This document shows, piece by piece, positions 6,085-14,343 of a stretch of DNA of 20,802 bases (the first letter of the stretch is position 1; each line of letters opens with the position of its first letter). The stretch comes from CAYZHV01 sp046541355 (GTDB lineage: Bacteria > Spirochaetota > Spirochaetia > DSM-27196 > Alkalispirochaetaceae), in contig JBKHDM010000050.1 of NCBI GenBank assembly GCA_046541355.1, positions 1 to 20,802 on the forward strand. The letters run 5' to 3'. Made by a program: the position numbers and the translations under genes. A model generated the notes under the pieces. That model searched no databases. It was not told the origin of the DNA and saw only the letters and a program-made list of their open reading frames with translations.

Positions 6085-6279
6085 ATGCCCGGAAAAAGGA
6101 ATGTGGACAGAGGCGAGGGAGCACGAGAGGTTACCCTGCTGGTAGACGGTAAAGAGGTCGAGATCAACGGATTTGTGGCCGACGTCTTTCAGGAGGTGGC
6201 GGTCGCTCTGGTGCGCTCCCTGGGAACCGAAAAGCCGTCGGGACGGATCGAGCTCTCTATCTCCGAAGGAGTGGATTAG
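6085..6279 (+). CDS. Small conserved-looking protein of unknown function, Moco cluster
   Basis: This is a 64-aa protein without a recognised domain. ACAAGGAGGATAAGG directly before ATG 6085 is a strong ribosome-binding site, so it is very likely translated. A charged start (PGKRNVDRGEG) is followed by a strand pair, VTLLVDGKEVEINGF, an amphipathic helix VADVFQEVAVALVRSLG and a closing strand GRIELSIS, suggesting a small beta-beta-alpha-beta fold. No cysteines or membrane segment are present. It lies 54 bp after mobB on the same strand and probably shares its transcript, which points to an accessory role in Mo or MGD metabolism by association only. Its stop shares bases with the stop of the converging kinase gene. 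Confidence 0.75.
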   Translation: MPGKRNVDRGEGAREVTLLVDGKEVEINGFVADVFQEVAVALVRSLGTEKPSGRIELSISEGVD

Positions 6280-7883
6280 AGAGCCCGATCAGCGAGGAGG
6301 CTTCGTGAGGCGGGAACGGTGAGGTCAACCCGGGTGCCGTTGTCCACCGAAACCGTCAGGACAGCGTTGAGCTGCTCCGCAAGCAGCTTGGCGAGCTGGA
6401 TCCCTAAGGCGTCCGAGGGCTCCGACTCTTCCCCCCAGGGCAGCCCCACTCCGTCATCCGCCACCCCGAGATGGACACCCCCGGAGTCGAGGGCTCTCAG
6501 GGTCACCCGGACGGTGCCGCTCCAGTCCCTGGGAAAGGCGTGCTTCAGCGCGTTGGTAAGTAGCTCGTTGAGGATCAGGCTGAAGGGAATCGCGGTCTCG
6601 ATGTGCATAAATACACGCTCCACCGTCGCCTGCGCCTCCACGACCCCTGGTCTGCCGTAGGCTGCGGTCAGGCTCTCCACCCGGCGCAGTACAAACTGGG
6701 AAACATCAAGGCGGGAAAGGTCCCCGGAGTGGTAGAGCACGTTGTGTACCTCTCCCATGGTGTTTATACGATCCCTGGTCTTCTGGAGCGCGCCGAACGC
6801 TTGCTCCCAGCTCTCCGCCCCCCTGACCTGAATATTGATGAGGGAGGAGATGACGGTGAGATTGTTTTTTACCCGGTGGTGAATCTCCTGAAGCAGGGCA
6901 TCCCGCTCTCGTAGACTCTCCTCGAGACGCTGGTCTTTCTCCTTTCTCCTGCTTATGTCGAAGACGATCGAATGGAGGAGGGTCTTCTCTTCCATCAGCA
7001 CCGGAACCGCCTGTACCGCCACGTCTCGAAGCGATCCGTCCGCCTGACGATGGCGGTACTCCCGATAGCTCACCCCGCTTCCCGTGGCTGCCCCCCGGAG
7101 CCACTCCTTCAGCTCCTCCTCGTCGAGGGTATCCAACTCCGCGATCCGCATACCCTTGAGCTCATCCCGGCTCCACCCGTAGAACTCCTCGGCGTACGGA
7201 TTTGCGTCGACGATCGCCCCATCCTCCGGTCGGATCAGGAGAATAACCGCCCTGCTCTCCTCAAAAAGACTCCGGTAGAGTGCCTGATGCTCCCGACCCT
7301 CCACCTCGACCCTCCGACGCTCGGCGCGATCATAAAAAAAGCGCCCGAGAAGAGCGAAGGCGAGGGGATAGAGGATCAGTTGGTCTAAAGCGATAAGCCG
7401 GGCTACCTCCATCGCCTCCGGATAGGGAAGAAAGAAAAAATAGCCGAGGAGGATGCCGCCGTTGAGCAGTAGCCCTGTGATGACCAGTCCCGCCCATCCA
7501 CGCCAGAAACGGTAGCGGCGGGTGAGGGTGTAGCCGGCAACGCCGAGGAGAGCCGCGTAGAGGATCTCAACGAACCCGAAGATGGTGCCTGCCCCGCCGA
7601 TCAGGAACCGGTACACTCCGGCAAAGATCATCGATACCGCCGCTGTTAGAGGGCCCCCCAGAAGCCCGGAGAGGGCGACCGCCAGGGCGCGACTATCGTG
7701 GACGAAACCGGAGATCAGCGGGACGGTGTCGACCATACTCACCACCGCCGCCACGCCGAAGAGGGCTCCCATCGCGCCGTGCCGGGCAGCACGGCGGGGG
7801 AGCTCCCAGAGGCGGGTGAGATCAAAGACAACCGCTACCGATATCAGGAGCGTCACATTTTCGAGGAGCGAAAAGGAGATCAA
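6276..7883 (-). CDS. Membrane sensor histidine kinase (5TM-LYT / PAS / HisKA_2 / HATPase), copy A
   Basis: The 535-aa membrane kinase has no recognised ligand. Residues 1-185 form hydrophobic helices with the 5TM-5TMR_LYT signature (HDSRALAVALSGLLGGP, then YRFLIGGAGTIFG) seen in LytS-type sensors. A PAS domain follows (about 200-310, LIRPEDGAIVDANPYAEEFYG). The dimerisation/phosphoacceptor helix EIHHRVKNNLTVISSLINIQ (H335/H336) marks the HisKA_2 class, and a HATPase domain carries the N box NELLTNALKHAF and G box DDGVG. The TTG start at 7883 has AAGGA seven nt upstream and aligns with the start of the paralogue. It is 71 bp downstream of that paralogue on the same strand. No response regulator is adjacent. 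Confidence 0.9.
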   Translation of the reverse strand: MISFSLLENVTLLISVAVVFDLTRLWELPRRAARHGAMGALFGVAAVVSMVDTVPLISGFVHDSRALAVALSGLLGGPLTAAVSMIFAGVYRFLIGGAGTIFGFVEILYAALLGVAGYTLTRRYRFWRGWAGLVITGLLLNGGILLGYFFFLPYPEAMEVARLIALDQLILYPLAFALLGRFFYDRAERRRVEVEGREHQALYRSLFEESRAVILLIRPEDGAIVDANPYAEEFYGWSRDELKGMRIAELDTLDEEELKEWLRGAATGSGVSYREYRHRQADGSLRDVAVQAVPVLMEEKTLLHSIVFDISRRKEKDQRLEESLRERDALLQEIHHRVKNNLTVISSLINIQVRGAESWEQAFGALQKTRDRINTMGEVHNVLYHSGDLSRLDVSQFVLRRVESLTAAYGRPGVVEAQATVERVFMHIETAIPFSLILNELLTNALKHAFPRDWSGTVRVTLRALDSGGVHLGVADDGVGLPWGEESEPSDALGIQLAKLLAEQLNAVLTVSVDNGTRVDLTVPASRSLLADRAL

Positions 7884-7910
7884 TAGCTCTTCCTTTATAT
7901 TTTTGACTAA

Positions 7911-7945
7911 TTGCCTACGCTAACACGTCCAGTACCGGTAGGCAA
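7911..7945. repeat. 8-bp inverted repeat between the two sensor kinases
   Basis: TTGCCTAC (7911-7918) and GTAGGCAA (7938-7945) are perfect inverted copies around a 19-nt loop containing the palindrome TACCGGTA. It lies 28 bp upstream of the copy A start. No T-run follows on either strand, so it is not a canonical terminator; an operator or attenuating hairpin is possible. Confidence 0.4.
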
Positions 7946-7954
7946 GGCTTTCGG

Positions 7955-9511
7955 CTACCCTTTGAGGGGAACCCGCAGCTCGATCGAGGTGCCCGAGGCG
8001 TCGAGACGGCGCAGCTTTCCTTCCACCTGATCGGTCAGAAGTTCTACCAGCTGCAGCCCGAGGTCGTCGGTGTCCTGAGTGTAGCCGACACCGTTATCCG
8101 AGACCCGCAGGAGGAGGCAGCTCTCCTGCTCCACTCCGGCAAAGACGCGCACATGCCCATCCCGCCCCTTTGGAAAGGCGTGTTTGTAGGCGTTTGTCAC
8201 AAGCTCGCTCATGATGAGGGCGAGGGGGACAGCATCGGCAATCTCGAGCTCCACCTTTTGCGCCTCCAGGGATATGTCGATGTTCCGCTCGTCGTTGTAG
8301 AGGGTCGCCAGATTGTCGACGAGCTCCTTGAGGTAGGCGCGAAGATCTACTCTCGCGAGATCTCCCTCACGGTAGAGGGTGTTATGGACCTCTGCTATAG
8401 CGTTAATCCGGTCCCTCGTGTTGAGGAGCGCCTCGGTCTGCTCTCCGTCTCCCTCAGCCTGGAGATTTATAAGGGAGGCGAGAACCGCGAGGTTGTTCTT
8501 GACCCGGTGGTGCACCTCCTTGAGGAGCGCTTCCTTCTCCTCCAGGGCGGTCTCGATTTGCCGCTCAGCCTCGTTTCGGGAGGTGACATCCCGGACCACC
8601 GAGTGAAGCAGACGCTGACCGTCCAGATCGACCTCTCCGCTTGTCACCTCCACCTCCCGGACCGACCCGTCCGCGAGGCGGTGTCGAAAGTTAAAGCGAG
8701 CGCTCTGCTCCCGCCGCGCCCGCTCGAGCTCCCGTTTTACGCTCTCCTCGTTGAGGGTGTTGATCTGACTGATCTTCATCGAACAGAGCTCCTCCCTGCT
8801 CCAGCCGTAGAACCGGGCGGCCGCGGGACTCGCGTCGACTATCGTATGATCCGAGGGACGAATGAGGAGCATGACGCTGTGAGTGTTCTCAAAGAGATTG
8901 CGATACATCTGCTCGCTGTGCCGCCGCTGACGGACCGCGATAGTCCGCTCCTCCCTCCCGAGAAAGACCAGTGAGATCAGGAGCAGGATCACGGGAAAAA
9001 GCAACAGTTCCGTTACCCATATCGACCGGATCAGGTTCCTGGCGACCGCTGAGGGCAAAAGGAGCCATTGGAGGAGGAGAATCATGGCGTGGAGGGCGAC
9101 ACCGAGGGCGAGGATTACAAGGGGAGAGCGCCACTGCCGGTTTCGGCGGCGGAGATAAAAGAGGGGAGTACTCATTGCCGCGGCAAGCACGATCCCTGCG
9201 ACGCCCGCCGGCGCTCCCCCGCCGCCGACGACAATCCTGTAGGTTACCGCTATGGCCGCGGCGGTCACCCCTCCGGGAACTCCGGTAAATATCCCTGCCA
9301 CCGCGACCACCGTGGAGCGCCCGTCGTAAATCACCCCTGAGCCGAGGTCGACGGATGAGAGCATGGAGACAACCGCGGCGGCACCAAAGAGTGCCCCGGC
9401 GGCGATGCGGCGGGAGGTAGAATCGGGATACCGATAGAGTCCCAGGGTATCGTAGACAACTGCGAGAGCCACAAGGAGGGCAAGATTCTGTATGAGTTCG
9501 ATGTAGGCCAT
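7955..9511 (-). CDS. Membrane sensor histidine kinase (5TM-LYT / PAS / HisKA_2 / HATPase), copy B
   Basis: The 518-aa protein is a paralogue of the next gene downstream, with the same order: N-terminal hydrophobic 5TM-LYT region (residues 1-185; IYDGRSTVVAVAGIFTGVPG and YRIVVGGGG), PAS (about 200-312; LIRPSDHTIVDASPAAARFYG), HisKA_2 helix EVHHRVKNNLAVLASLINLQ (H334/H335) and HATPase with ELVTNAYKHAF and SDNGVG. All catalytic motifs look intact, so it should be active. ATG 9511 has only a weak Shine-Dalgarno but matches the paralogue's N-terminus (IELIQNLALL). It is divergent from the MFS gene (91-bp gap). Signal and partner regulator are unknown; LytS relatives often pair with LytTR regulators, none of which is here. 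Confidence 0.9.
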   Translation of the reverse strand: MAYIELIQNLALLVALAVVYDTLGLYRYPDSTSRRIAAGALFGAAAVVSMLSSVDLGSGVIYDGRSTVVAVAGIFTGVPGGVTAAAIAVTYRIVVGGGGAPAGVAGIVLAAAMSTPLFYLRRRNRQWRSPLVILALGVALHAMILLLQWLLLPSAVARNLIRSIWVTELLLFPVILLLISLVFLGREERTIAVRQRRHSEQMYRNLFENTHSVMLLIRPSDHTIVDASPAAARFYGWSREELCSMKISQINTLNEESVKRELERARREQSARFNFRHRLADGSVREVEVTSGEVDLDGQRLLHSVVRDVTSRNEAERQIETALEEKEALLKEVHHRVKNNLAVLASLINLQAEGDGEQTEALLNTRDRINAIAEVHNTLYREGDLARVDLRAYLKELVDNLATLYNDERNIDISLEAQKVELEIADAVPLALIMSELVTNAYKHAFPKGRDGHVRVFAGVEQESCLLLRVSDNGVGYTQDTDDLGLQLVELLTDQVEGKLRRLDASGTSIELRVPLKG

Positions 9512-9602
9512 TACACGTCTATCTATAACCTACAGACAGAACGTCTAAGGCAGCAAATCCTTGCCCTCCCCGGGGACGGTGGTGTAGGGTCCGAGGAACG
9601 CT

Positions 9603-10796
9603 ATGAAACTCGCAAACCTCTTTGCCCCGGGGGCGGGACGCTACCTCCTCGCCGCGGGGGCCCTCTCCATGTTCGCCATGGGTGCTTCCCAGGCACTCTA
9701 CGGCCCGTTTTTCTCATACTTCGGTGAAACCTTAGGCGTGACACCATCACGTCTCGGCATGCTTCCGGGCCTCCATTTTGCCGGAGCCACCGCCGGAATC
9801 CTCGCAGGAGGCTTTCTCGCCCGCCGTCTCGGCTATCGCCGGATTCTTGCCCTCGGTGCACTCCTGCTCGCCTCGGGCTTCGCCGTCGTTGCCCTCGCCG
9901 TAGCCTGGAGACAGATTCTCCTCGGGGTCGGCCTGATCGGGCTCGGATTCGGCGTGCTTGTTAATCTGAACATCCTGGTGGACCGCGCCTTCGGCGACCT
10001 GGGACCAGCGGCTCTGCAGCTCATCAACGCGACCTTCAGCGTGGGAGCAATCTCCGGGCCCCTTCTCGCGGCGGTCTCCCTCTCGGTCGGGGGGCAGGCA
10101 GTCGCCTTTGCCGTCGGCAGCGCGATCTCCCTCGTTCCTCTCCCGCTGCTCCTGAGCTCCAGGACATCAGCCCTCCTCGCCGGCGAAGCGAGAGCATCCG
10201 CGAGCTTGGAGCGTAACCTCCGACGACGGAGAGTGGTGTACCCCACCCTCCTGTTTATGCCCCTCTTTCTGGTCTATCCAGGCACTGAGGCGTCCTTCTC
10301 GAGCTGGATGCCGCCGCATCTGCAGAGCCTCCTTCCGATGGCCGCCGCCGGCGCCCTCGCCTCCGCCTTCTGGCTCGCCTTTACCCTCGGTCGCCTGGTG
10401 GCGGTGCCGGTAAGCATGCGCCTCTCACCCCAGCGGATGGTCTCGGCGGGCCTCCTTCTGGCGGGGGTCGCATCCCTCGCCGCAACAAAGGATGCGCTGG
10501 TCTGGGTCGCCTACCCGGTGGCGGGTTTTGCGATCGGGCCTGTCTTTCCGGGACTTCTGAGCTGGCTGCGGCGTCGATTTCCTGCGGAGGCGGGAGAGGC
10601 GAGCAGTCTGGTGATGGCCGCGGGAGGTGTAGGCGGGATAATCCTCCCCCCGGCGGTCGGCTTTGTCGTCGAGTCCGCAGGGGTAGTGGTCATTCCGATA
10701 GCCCTGACCATCATCCTTGCAGGGGCGCTGATTATCTCCCTCGCCCTGCTGATATCAGGCAGTCGGTGGCAGCCGCGGCTGCGCCGCACCCGGTGA
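9603..10796 (+). CDS. Major facilitator superfamily (MFS) transporter
   Basis: This is a 397-aa integral membrane protein with about twelve hydrophobic helices in two halves, separated by a basic cytoplasmic loop (RASASLERNLRRRRVV, about 200-215). The MFS loop 2-3 signature appears as GGFLARRLGYRRIL (about 70-83). Overall layout resembles the sugar/FucP-like branch, but the substrate cannot be read from the sequence. ATG 9603 has GAGGAA four nt upstream. It stands alone, divergent from the sensor kinase pair, so a link to the signals they sense is conceivable but unsupported. The C-terminus ends in a short basic tail. Confidence 0.88.
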   Translation: MKLANLFAPGAGRYLLAAGALSMFAMGASQALYGPFFSYFGETLGVTPSRLGMLPGLHFAGATAGILAGGFLARRLGYRRILALGALLLASGFAVVALAVAWRQILLGVGLIGLGFGVLVNLNILVDRAFGDLGPAALQLINATFSVGAISGPLLAAVSLSVGGQAVAFAVGSAISLVPLPLLLSSRTSALLAGEARASASLERNLRRRRVVYPTLLFMPLFLVYPGTEASFSSWMPPHLQSLLPMAAAGALASAFWLAFTLGRLVAVPVSMRLSPQRMVSAGLLLAGVASLAATKDALVWVAYPVAGFAIGPVFPGLLSWLRRRFPAEAGEASSLVMAAGGVGGIILPPAVGFVVESAGVVVIPIALTIILAGALIISLALLISGSRWQPRLRRTR

Positions 10797-10904
10797 CCCT
10801 CGAGACCGCCACGGCGTAATGGGCAGCCGAGAGAAGCAGCCGGCCGTACTTAGGCTCCGCCGGGCCTCGAGGACCCAGGCGGCGTGCTGCGTCGTTGACG
10901 GCAT
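10755..10904 (-). CDS. Possible small protein antisense to the MFS gene end
   Basis: A 49-codon frame starts at an ATG with a consensus AGGAGG five nt upstream (10911-10916 region), the main reason to list it. The product is Arg/Pro/Ser-rich and resembles nothing known, and 42 bp overlap the MFS 3' end on the opposite strand. The same stretch holds an alternative 64-codon frame (10732-10926, TTG start). Either may be a chance frame in GC-rich DNA. Confidence 0.2.
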   Translation of the reverse strand: MPSTTQHAAWVLEARRSLSTAGCFSRLPITPWRSRGSPGAAQPRLPPTA

Positions 10905-10951
10905 GCCCACCTCCTGTGAGCCTCAATACTACGCCAACGACGCGTCCCGCC

Positions 10952-11326
10952 TCAATAGCTCGGAACTACCCGGTACCGCTTGAGCCGCTCCCGTCGCTGG
11001 GCACAGGAGATACAGAACAGAGCGTCGGGTCGTGCTTTGAGACGGTTCTGCTTGATCTTCTTGCCGCACTCCAGGCAGAGACCGTAGGTCCCGTTGCGCA
11101 GCCGCCGTTTTGCAGCCCTCGTTCGGGAGAGCCGTCGCTCGTAGTAGGCTATTACCGAGCCGAGTTCGTCGAGGGACTTGCTGCGGGAGGCGCGATCGCC
11201 AAGTTCCGCCTCATCGTTGGCCGTCAACGCTCGATACTCGTCCTCGCATTCGACTACGCCGGCGATGATCGCTTTTTCCGCTTCGTCGAGAACATGTCCG
11301 ATATGTTGTGCGAATTGTTTGGTCAT
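10952..11326 (-). CDS. DksA/TraR-family zinc-finger protein
   Basis: Proteins of this family bind in the RNA polymerase secondary channel and modulate transcription, often with ppGpp. The 124-aa protein has an N-terminal coiled-coil region, an acidic tip NDEAELGDRAS (about 37-47) comparable with the DxxDxA motif of DksA, and a C4 zinc finger CLECGKKI...FCISC (C84, C87, C105, C108), plus the family's RLRNGTYGLC. It is shorter than E. coli DksA (151 aa), so a DksA-like or TraR-like paralogue is the safer label. ATG 11326 has AGGAG six nt upstream. It follows the response regulator gene by 61 bp on the same strand. Confidence 0.88.
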   Translation of the reverse strand: MTKQFAQHIGHVLDEAEKAIIAGVVECEDEYRALTANDEAELGDRASRSKSLDELGSVIAYYERRLSRTRAAKRRLRNGTYGLCLECGKKIKQNRLKARPDALFCISCAQRRERLKRYRVVPSY

Positions 11327-11387
11327 ACCTTGCTCCTGGTATGAAGGATAGCCACCGGAGAAAGAATCGAGGTATAGCCTGTCCGGC

Positions 11388-12044
11388 CTAAATTTTTGTT
11401 AGATTTCTCTGAACTGCGTAGCGAACGAGATCGACCTTGGAGTGAAGGCCGAGCTTCTGCATGATATTGCTCTTGTGAGCGTGAGCGGTGTGAAAGGATA
11501 TGCCGAGCTCCGCTGCGATCTCCCGCTCGGTCTTTCCGTCGCAGATGAGCCTGAGAACCTCGATCTGTCGAGGGGTAAGCGTGGTGCTCAAGCGTCCAGG
11601 CTGCGCCTTCTGGTAACGTAGCTGGGAAATAACCTCTTTTGGGATCGCCGGATCAAAGAAGCTCTTTCCGCTGTAGACCGCGCGGATCGCGTCGACTACC
11701 GTATTAGCGGCGTTGCTCTTGAGTACATAGCCCCAGACGCTGCTGCGGATCGCTCGCTCGATGAGATCGACTTCCTGATACATCGTAAGGACAATCGTCC
11801 GGATCGAAGGGTAGTCCCGCTTGAGGACTCCGGCGAGCTCGAGCCCGTCCATGCCCGGCATGGAGATGTCGACGACCGCCACGTTGATCTCCCTCTCGGC
11901 GACGGCATCGAGAAACTCCCGGGCCGAGGCGGCCTCAACAACGGTCTGCACCTCCGGCGCCTCTTCCTCTATAACCGACTTCAGGCCGTCCCTGAGCACC
12001 CGATGGTCATCAGCGAGGCCGACGCGAATAGTAGTAGTCAGCAT
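11388..12044 (-). CDS. NarL/FixJ-family response regulator
   Basis: This is a 218-aa two-domain DNA-binding regulator. The receiver domain (1-125) has the acidic pair D12/D13, phosphoacceptor D59 in VVDISMPGMDG, T87 and K109. A LuxR/NarL-type helix-turn-helix follows (about 150-215): LTPRQIEVLRLICDGKTEREIAAELGIS then HTAHAHKSNIMQKLGL. All switch residues are intact. ATG 12044 has only a weak Shine-Dalgarno. It lies 72 bp downstream of the hybrid NarX-type kinase gene on the same strand; that kinase class normally pairs with this regulator class, so they very likely form one two-component system. Target genes are unknown. Confidence 0.94.
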   Translation of the reverse strand: MLTTTIRVGLADDHRVLRDGLKSVIEEEAPEVQTVVEAASAREFLDAVAEREINVAVVDISMPGMDGLELAGVLKRDYPSIRTIVLTMYQEVDLIERAIRSSVWGYVLKSNAANTVVDAIRAVYSGKSFFDPAIPKEVISQLRYQKAQPGRLSTTLTPRQIEVLRLICDGKTEREIAAELGISFHTAHAHKSNIMQKLGLHSKVDLVRYAVQRNLTKI

Positions 12045-12116
12045 CTCGAACCCCGTTCTCTCATGTGTGCGCTAAAGATTATCGATCGTGCCTATACCTA
12101 CTATAGCACGTTTGGT

Positions 12117-13655
12117 CTATAGGACAGCCCTTCGAATCGCGTCTATCAGCGCCTCCGCGGGCGCCTCCTTAGGCAGATGAGCTGCCGCCCCCGCCTCGAG
12201 CATCTCCCGCCTGGTTTCCGCCTCGTCATGCATCGATAGACCGACCACTCTCACCCGGGGTAACTCATAGGTCAGGCGACGGGTCACCTCGGCCCCGCTG
12301 TTCCCGGGCATCGAGTAGTCCATCACCACTACCGCCGGGTCGAGTTCCCGGGCTTTCTTGATCGCCTCCGCACCGTCTTTCGCCTCCCCGATCACCTCGA
12401 TGCCCTCCTCATCCTTGAGAAGAACCCGGAGCCCCTGGCGGATCACCGCGTGGTCGTCAACAAGGAGCACCCGAATTGACCCTTGCCGCTCGGAAGCGCG
12501 GGAAGCCTCAAAGGAGGGGGAGCCCTCCCCTCGCCGAAGGTCGACTTCATATCTCGAGAGTACGCGGTCCGGCAGGTGCATGGAAACAGTGCTCCCCTCC
12601 CCGGCGATCGACTCCACCTTCAGGGAGCCGCCCACCGCGGCGAGGCGCTCTCGAAAGGTGAGAAAACCGAGCCCCCGGGAGTGGCGACGGATCTTTTCGA
12701 GGTCGAAGCCCTTCCCGTGATCCCTGACGGTGAGGCGAAGCCCCTCGCTATCCCTGCGCAGCTCCACCCTTGCGCTGTCGACATCCGCGTGTTTGGCGAC
12801 GTTAAGCAGGAGCTCCTGGACCGCCCGATAGAGCGTTATCGCCACATCCCCGGCAAGCTTCGGCGGCTCCCCCTCCTTTGTGAGCTCCACCCTCAGGTCC
12901 AGATTGGCCTCGACCTCCGCGGCGAGCTGGGTGAGCCCCTCAAAGAGACCACCCCTGCGGATCGACGGGGGGCTGATCTGATGGGAGAGGGTCCTGGTTC
13001 GGTCGATCACCCCGTTGAGCAGGTTTGCCGCGTTCTCCAGTCGCTCCTTCAGGGGGCTCTCCCTTCCGGCCCTCCGGGCCGCGGCGTCGACGTGGACTTT
13101 CGCCCCCGCGAGAAGCTGTTGCAGGTCACCGTGGAAGACCTCGGCTATTCTCGAGCGCTCCTCTTCTTCCGCCCATGAGAGTTTCCGGATGAGATCATCC
13201 ACCCGGGCGAACCAGGCGTAGAGACACGTCGAAACGATCCGGGCGCAGATGTTGAGAAGTCGGATGCTCTGCCCGCCGAGCTCCTCGCCCCTCCCTCCGA
13301 TCGCCGCGAGACAACCGCGGACCTCGCCCCCGGAGACGACCGGCAGGAGAGCAAAAGGGCGGCCGTCGAGGGAGGTCGAGCCGTTGAGGGTTGCGTTCTC
13401 GATGGTGACGGCAACGGAGGCACCCGGGACGAGCTCGGCCACCACCGCCTCGAGCTCCCGTCCGCCCAAAAGAGCGTCGTACACCTCCCGGTCGCCGCTG
13501 AGGAAGACAGCGTTCATCCTGCCGGTGTCGACGGCTAACTCATACCGTATGAGAAGCGCCGCTCCGATCATCTCGTTGAGGTCGGTGAGAATCTGGTTGG
13601 TTTCCGCAACAGGTGCGACTCGCTGACTCGTAGTCTCCCCCCTTGGTTTAAGCAT
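12117..13655 (-). CDS. Soluble NarX-type hybrid histidine kinase with C-terminal receiver
   Basis: The 512-aa protein has no membrane helix, so sensing is probably cytoplasmic. Residues about 20-150 look like a GAF-type sensor (weakly conserved; cysteines at 115, 137 and 144). The HisKA_3 region has EEEERSRIAEVFHGDLQQLL with phosphoacceptor H175. The HATPase domain shows ELLLNVAKHA (N285) and DHGKGFD. A linker rich in Arg/Glu/Ser leads to a full receiver (about 393-512) with D400/D401, phospho-acceptor D446 in VMDYSMPG, S474 and K496. The receiver has no output domain. ATG 13655 is chosen by position; its Shine-Dalgarno is weak. The NarL-type regulator downstream is the probable DNA-binding partner. 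Confidence 0.9.
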   Translation of the reverse strand: MLKPRGETTSQRVAPVAETNQILTDLNEMIGAALLIRYELAVDTGRMNAVFLSGDREVYDALLGGRELEAVVAELVPGASVAVTIENATLNGSTSLDGRPFALLPVVSGGEVRGCLAAIGGRGEELGGQSIRLLNICARIVSTCLYAWFARVDDLIRKLSWAEEEERSRIAEVFHGDLQQLLAGAKVHVDAAARRAGRESPLKERLENAANLLNGVIDRTRTLSHQISPPSIRRGGLFEGLTQLAAEVEANLDLRVELTKEGEPPKLAGDVAITLYRAVQELLLNVAKHADVDSARVELRRDSEGLRLTVRDHGKGFDLEKIRRHSRGLGFLTFRERLAAVGGSLKVESIAGEGSTVSMHLPDRVLSRYEVDLRRGEGSPSFEASRASERQGSIRVLLVDDHAVIRQGLRVLLKDEEGIEVIGEAKDGAEAIKKARELDPAVVVMDYSMPGNSGAEVTRRLTYELPRVRVVGLSMHDEAETRREMLEAGAAAHLPKEAPAEALIDAIRRAVL

Positions 13656-13746
13656 ACGCAGCCTGCCCCCGTATCGTCAGCTCTCCGGGCGCTCCTGTGG
13701 CCCGGGGTAGAGGGGAATCCAAGGTCTTGAGAGCTATTCGACTCTA

Positions 13747-14325
13747 TCAGAGGGAGAAGAAATCCGGCTCGTTGCCCCTGCGCCATTTGATGTTACAGCC
13801 GACGCTCGGTTTTTGTGTTTCCGGCGGTTCATCGCCCCTGAGGAGCGCCTCAACCGCGGCGGTCAGGTCTGCGCCGGTTACACCCTTGCCGTTACCCGGG
13901 CGGGAGTCGTCAAACTGGCCTCGATAGACCAGGGTGTGACGCCGATCGAAAAGAAAGAAGTCCGGCGTACAGGCGGCGTGGAACGCCTTTGCCACCTCCT
14001 GGCTCTCATCGTAGAGGTAGGGGACCCGAAACCCCCGTTCCTTCGCGAACTCCGCCATGCTCTCAGGAGCGTCCTCGGGATGAGAGGTGACGTCGTTGGA
14101 GTTTATGAGAACCACCCCAACCCCTTTGTCAACGTAGTCCGCGGTGAGCTCGGCAAGACGATCGGCGATATGCTTTACGAAGGGGCAGTGGTTACAGATA
14201 AAGGCAACAAGCAGCGGCTTTCCCTCGTAGTCGCTTTTCCTGTGGAGCGTTCCTGAGGGATCAGGAAGAACAAACTCCGGGGCCGGAGTACCGAGCTCAC
14301 GCATTGTCGATGGTGTTTCAGCCAT
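13747..14325 (-). CDS. Thioredoxin-fold redoxin (AhpC/TSA-like) family protein
   Basis: The 192-aa thioredoxin-fold protein belongs to a peroxiredoxin-like family of unsettled role. An N-terminal GTPAPEFVLPDPSG strand-loop precedes the redox motif FICNHCPFVKH, giving CxxC at C44/C47. The cis-Pro region CTPDFFLFD and a C-terminal PSVGCNIKWRRGNEP, with a further conserved cysteine near 176, are typical of this subgroup. It has no signal peptide and should be cytoplasmic. A disulfide reductase or peroxide-scavenging role is plausible. ATG 14325 has AAAGGAG six nt upstream. It follows the PRPP-synthase-like gene by 42 bp on the same strand and could share its transcript. Confidence 0.87.
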   Translation of the reverse strand: MAETPSTMRELGTPAPEFVLPDPSGTLHRKSDYEGKPLLVAFICNHCPFVKHIADRLAELTADYVDKGVGVVLINSNDVTSHPEDAPESMAEFAKERGFRVPYLYDESQEVAKAFHAACTPDFFLFDRRHTLVYRGQFDDSRPGNGKGVTGADLTAAVEALLRGDEPPETQKPSVGCNIKWRRGNEPDFFSL

Positions 14326-14343
14326 GGCTTACTCCTTTCACGC

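Noticed and set aside
9515..9547. ACGTCTA direct repeat (9515-9521, 9541-9547) in the kinase/MFS divergent gap as an operator
   Set aside because: It is only seven bases and not symmetric; not distinguishable from chance.
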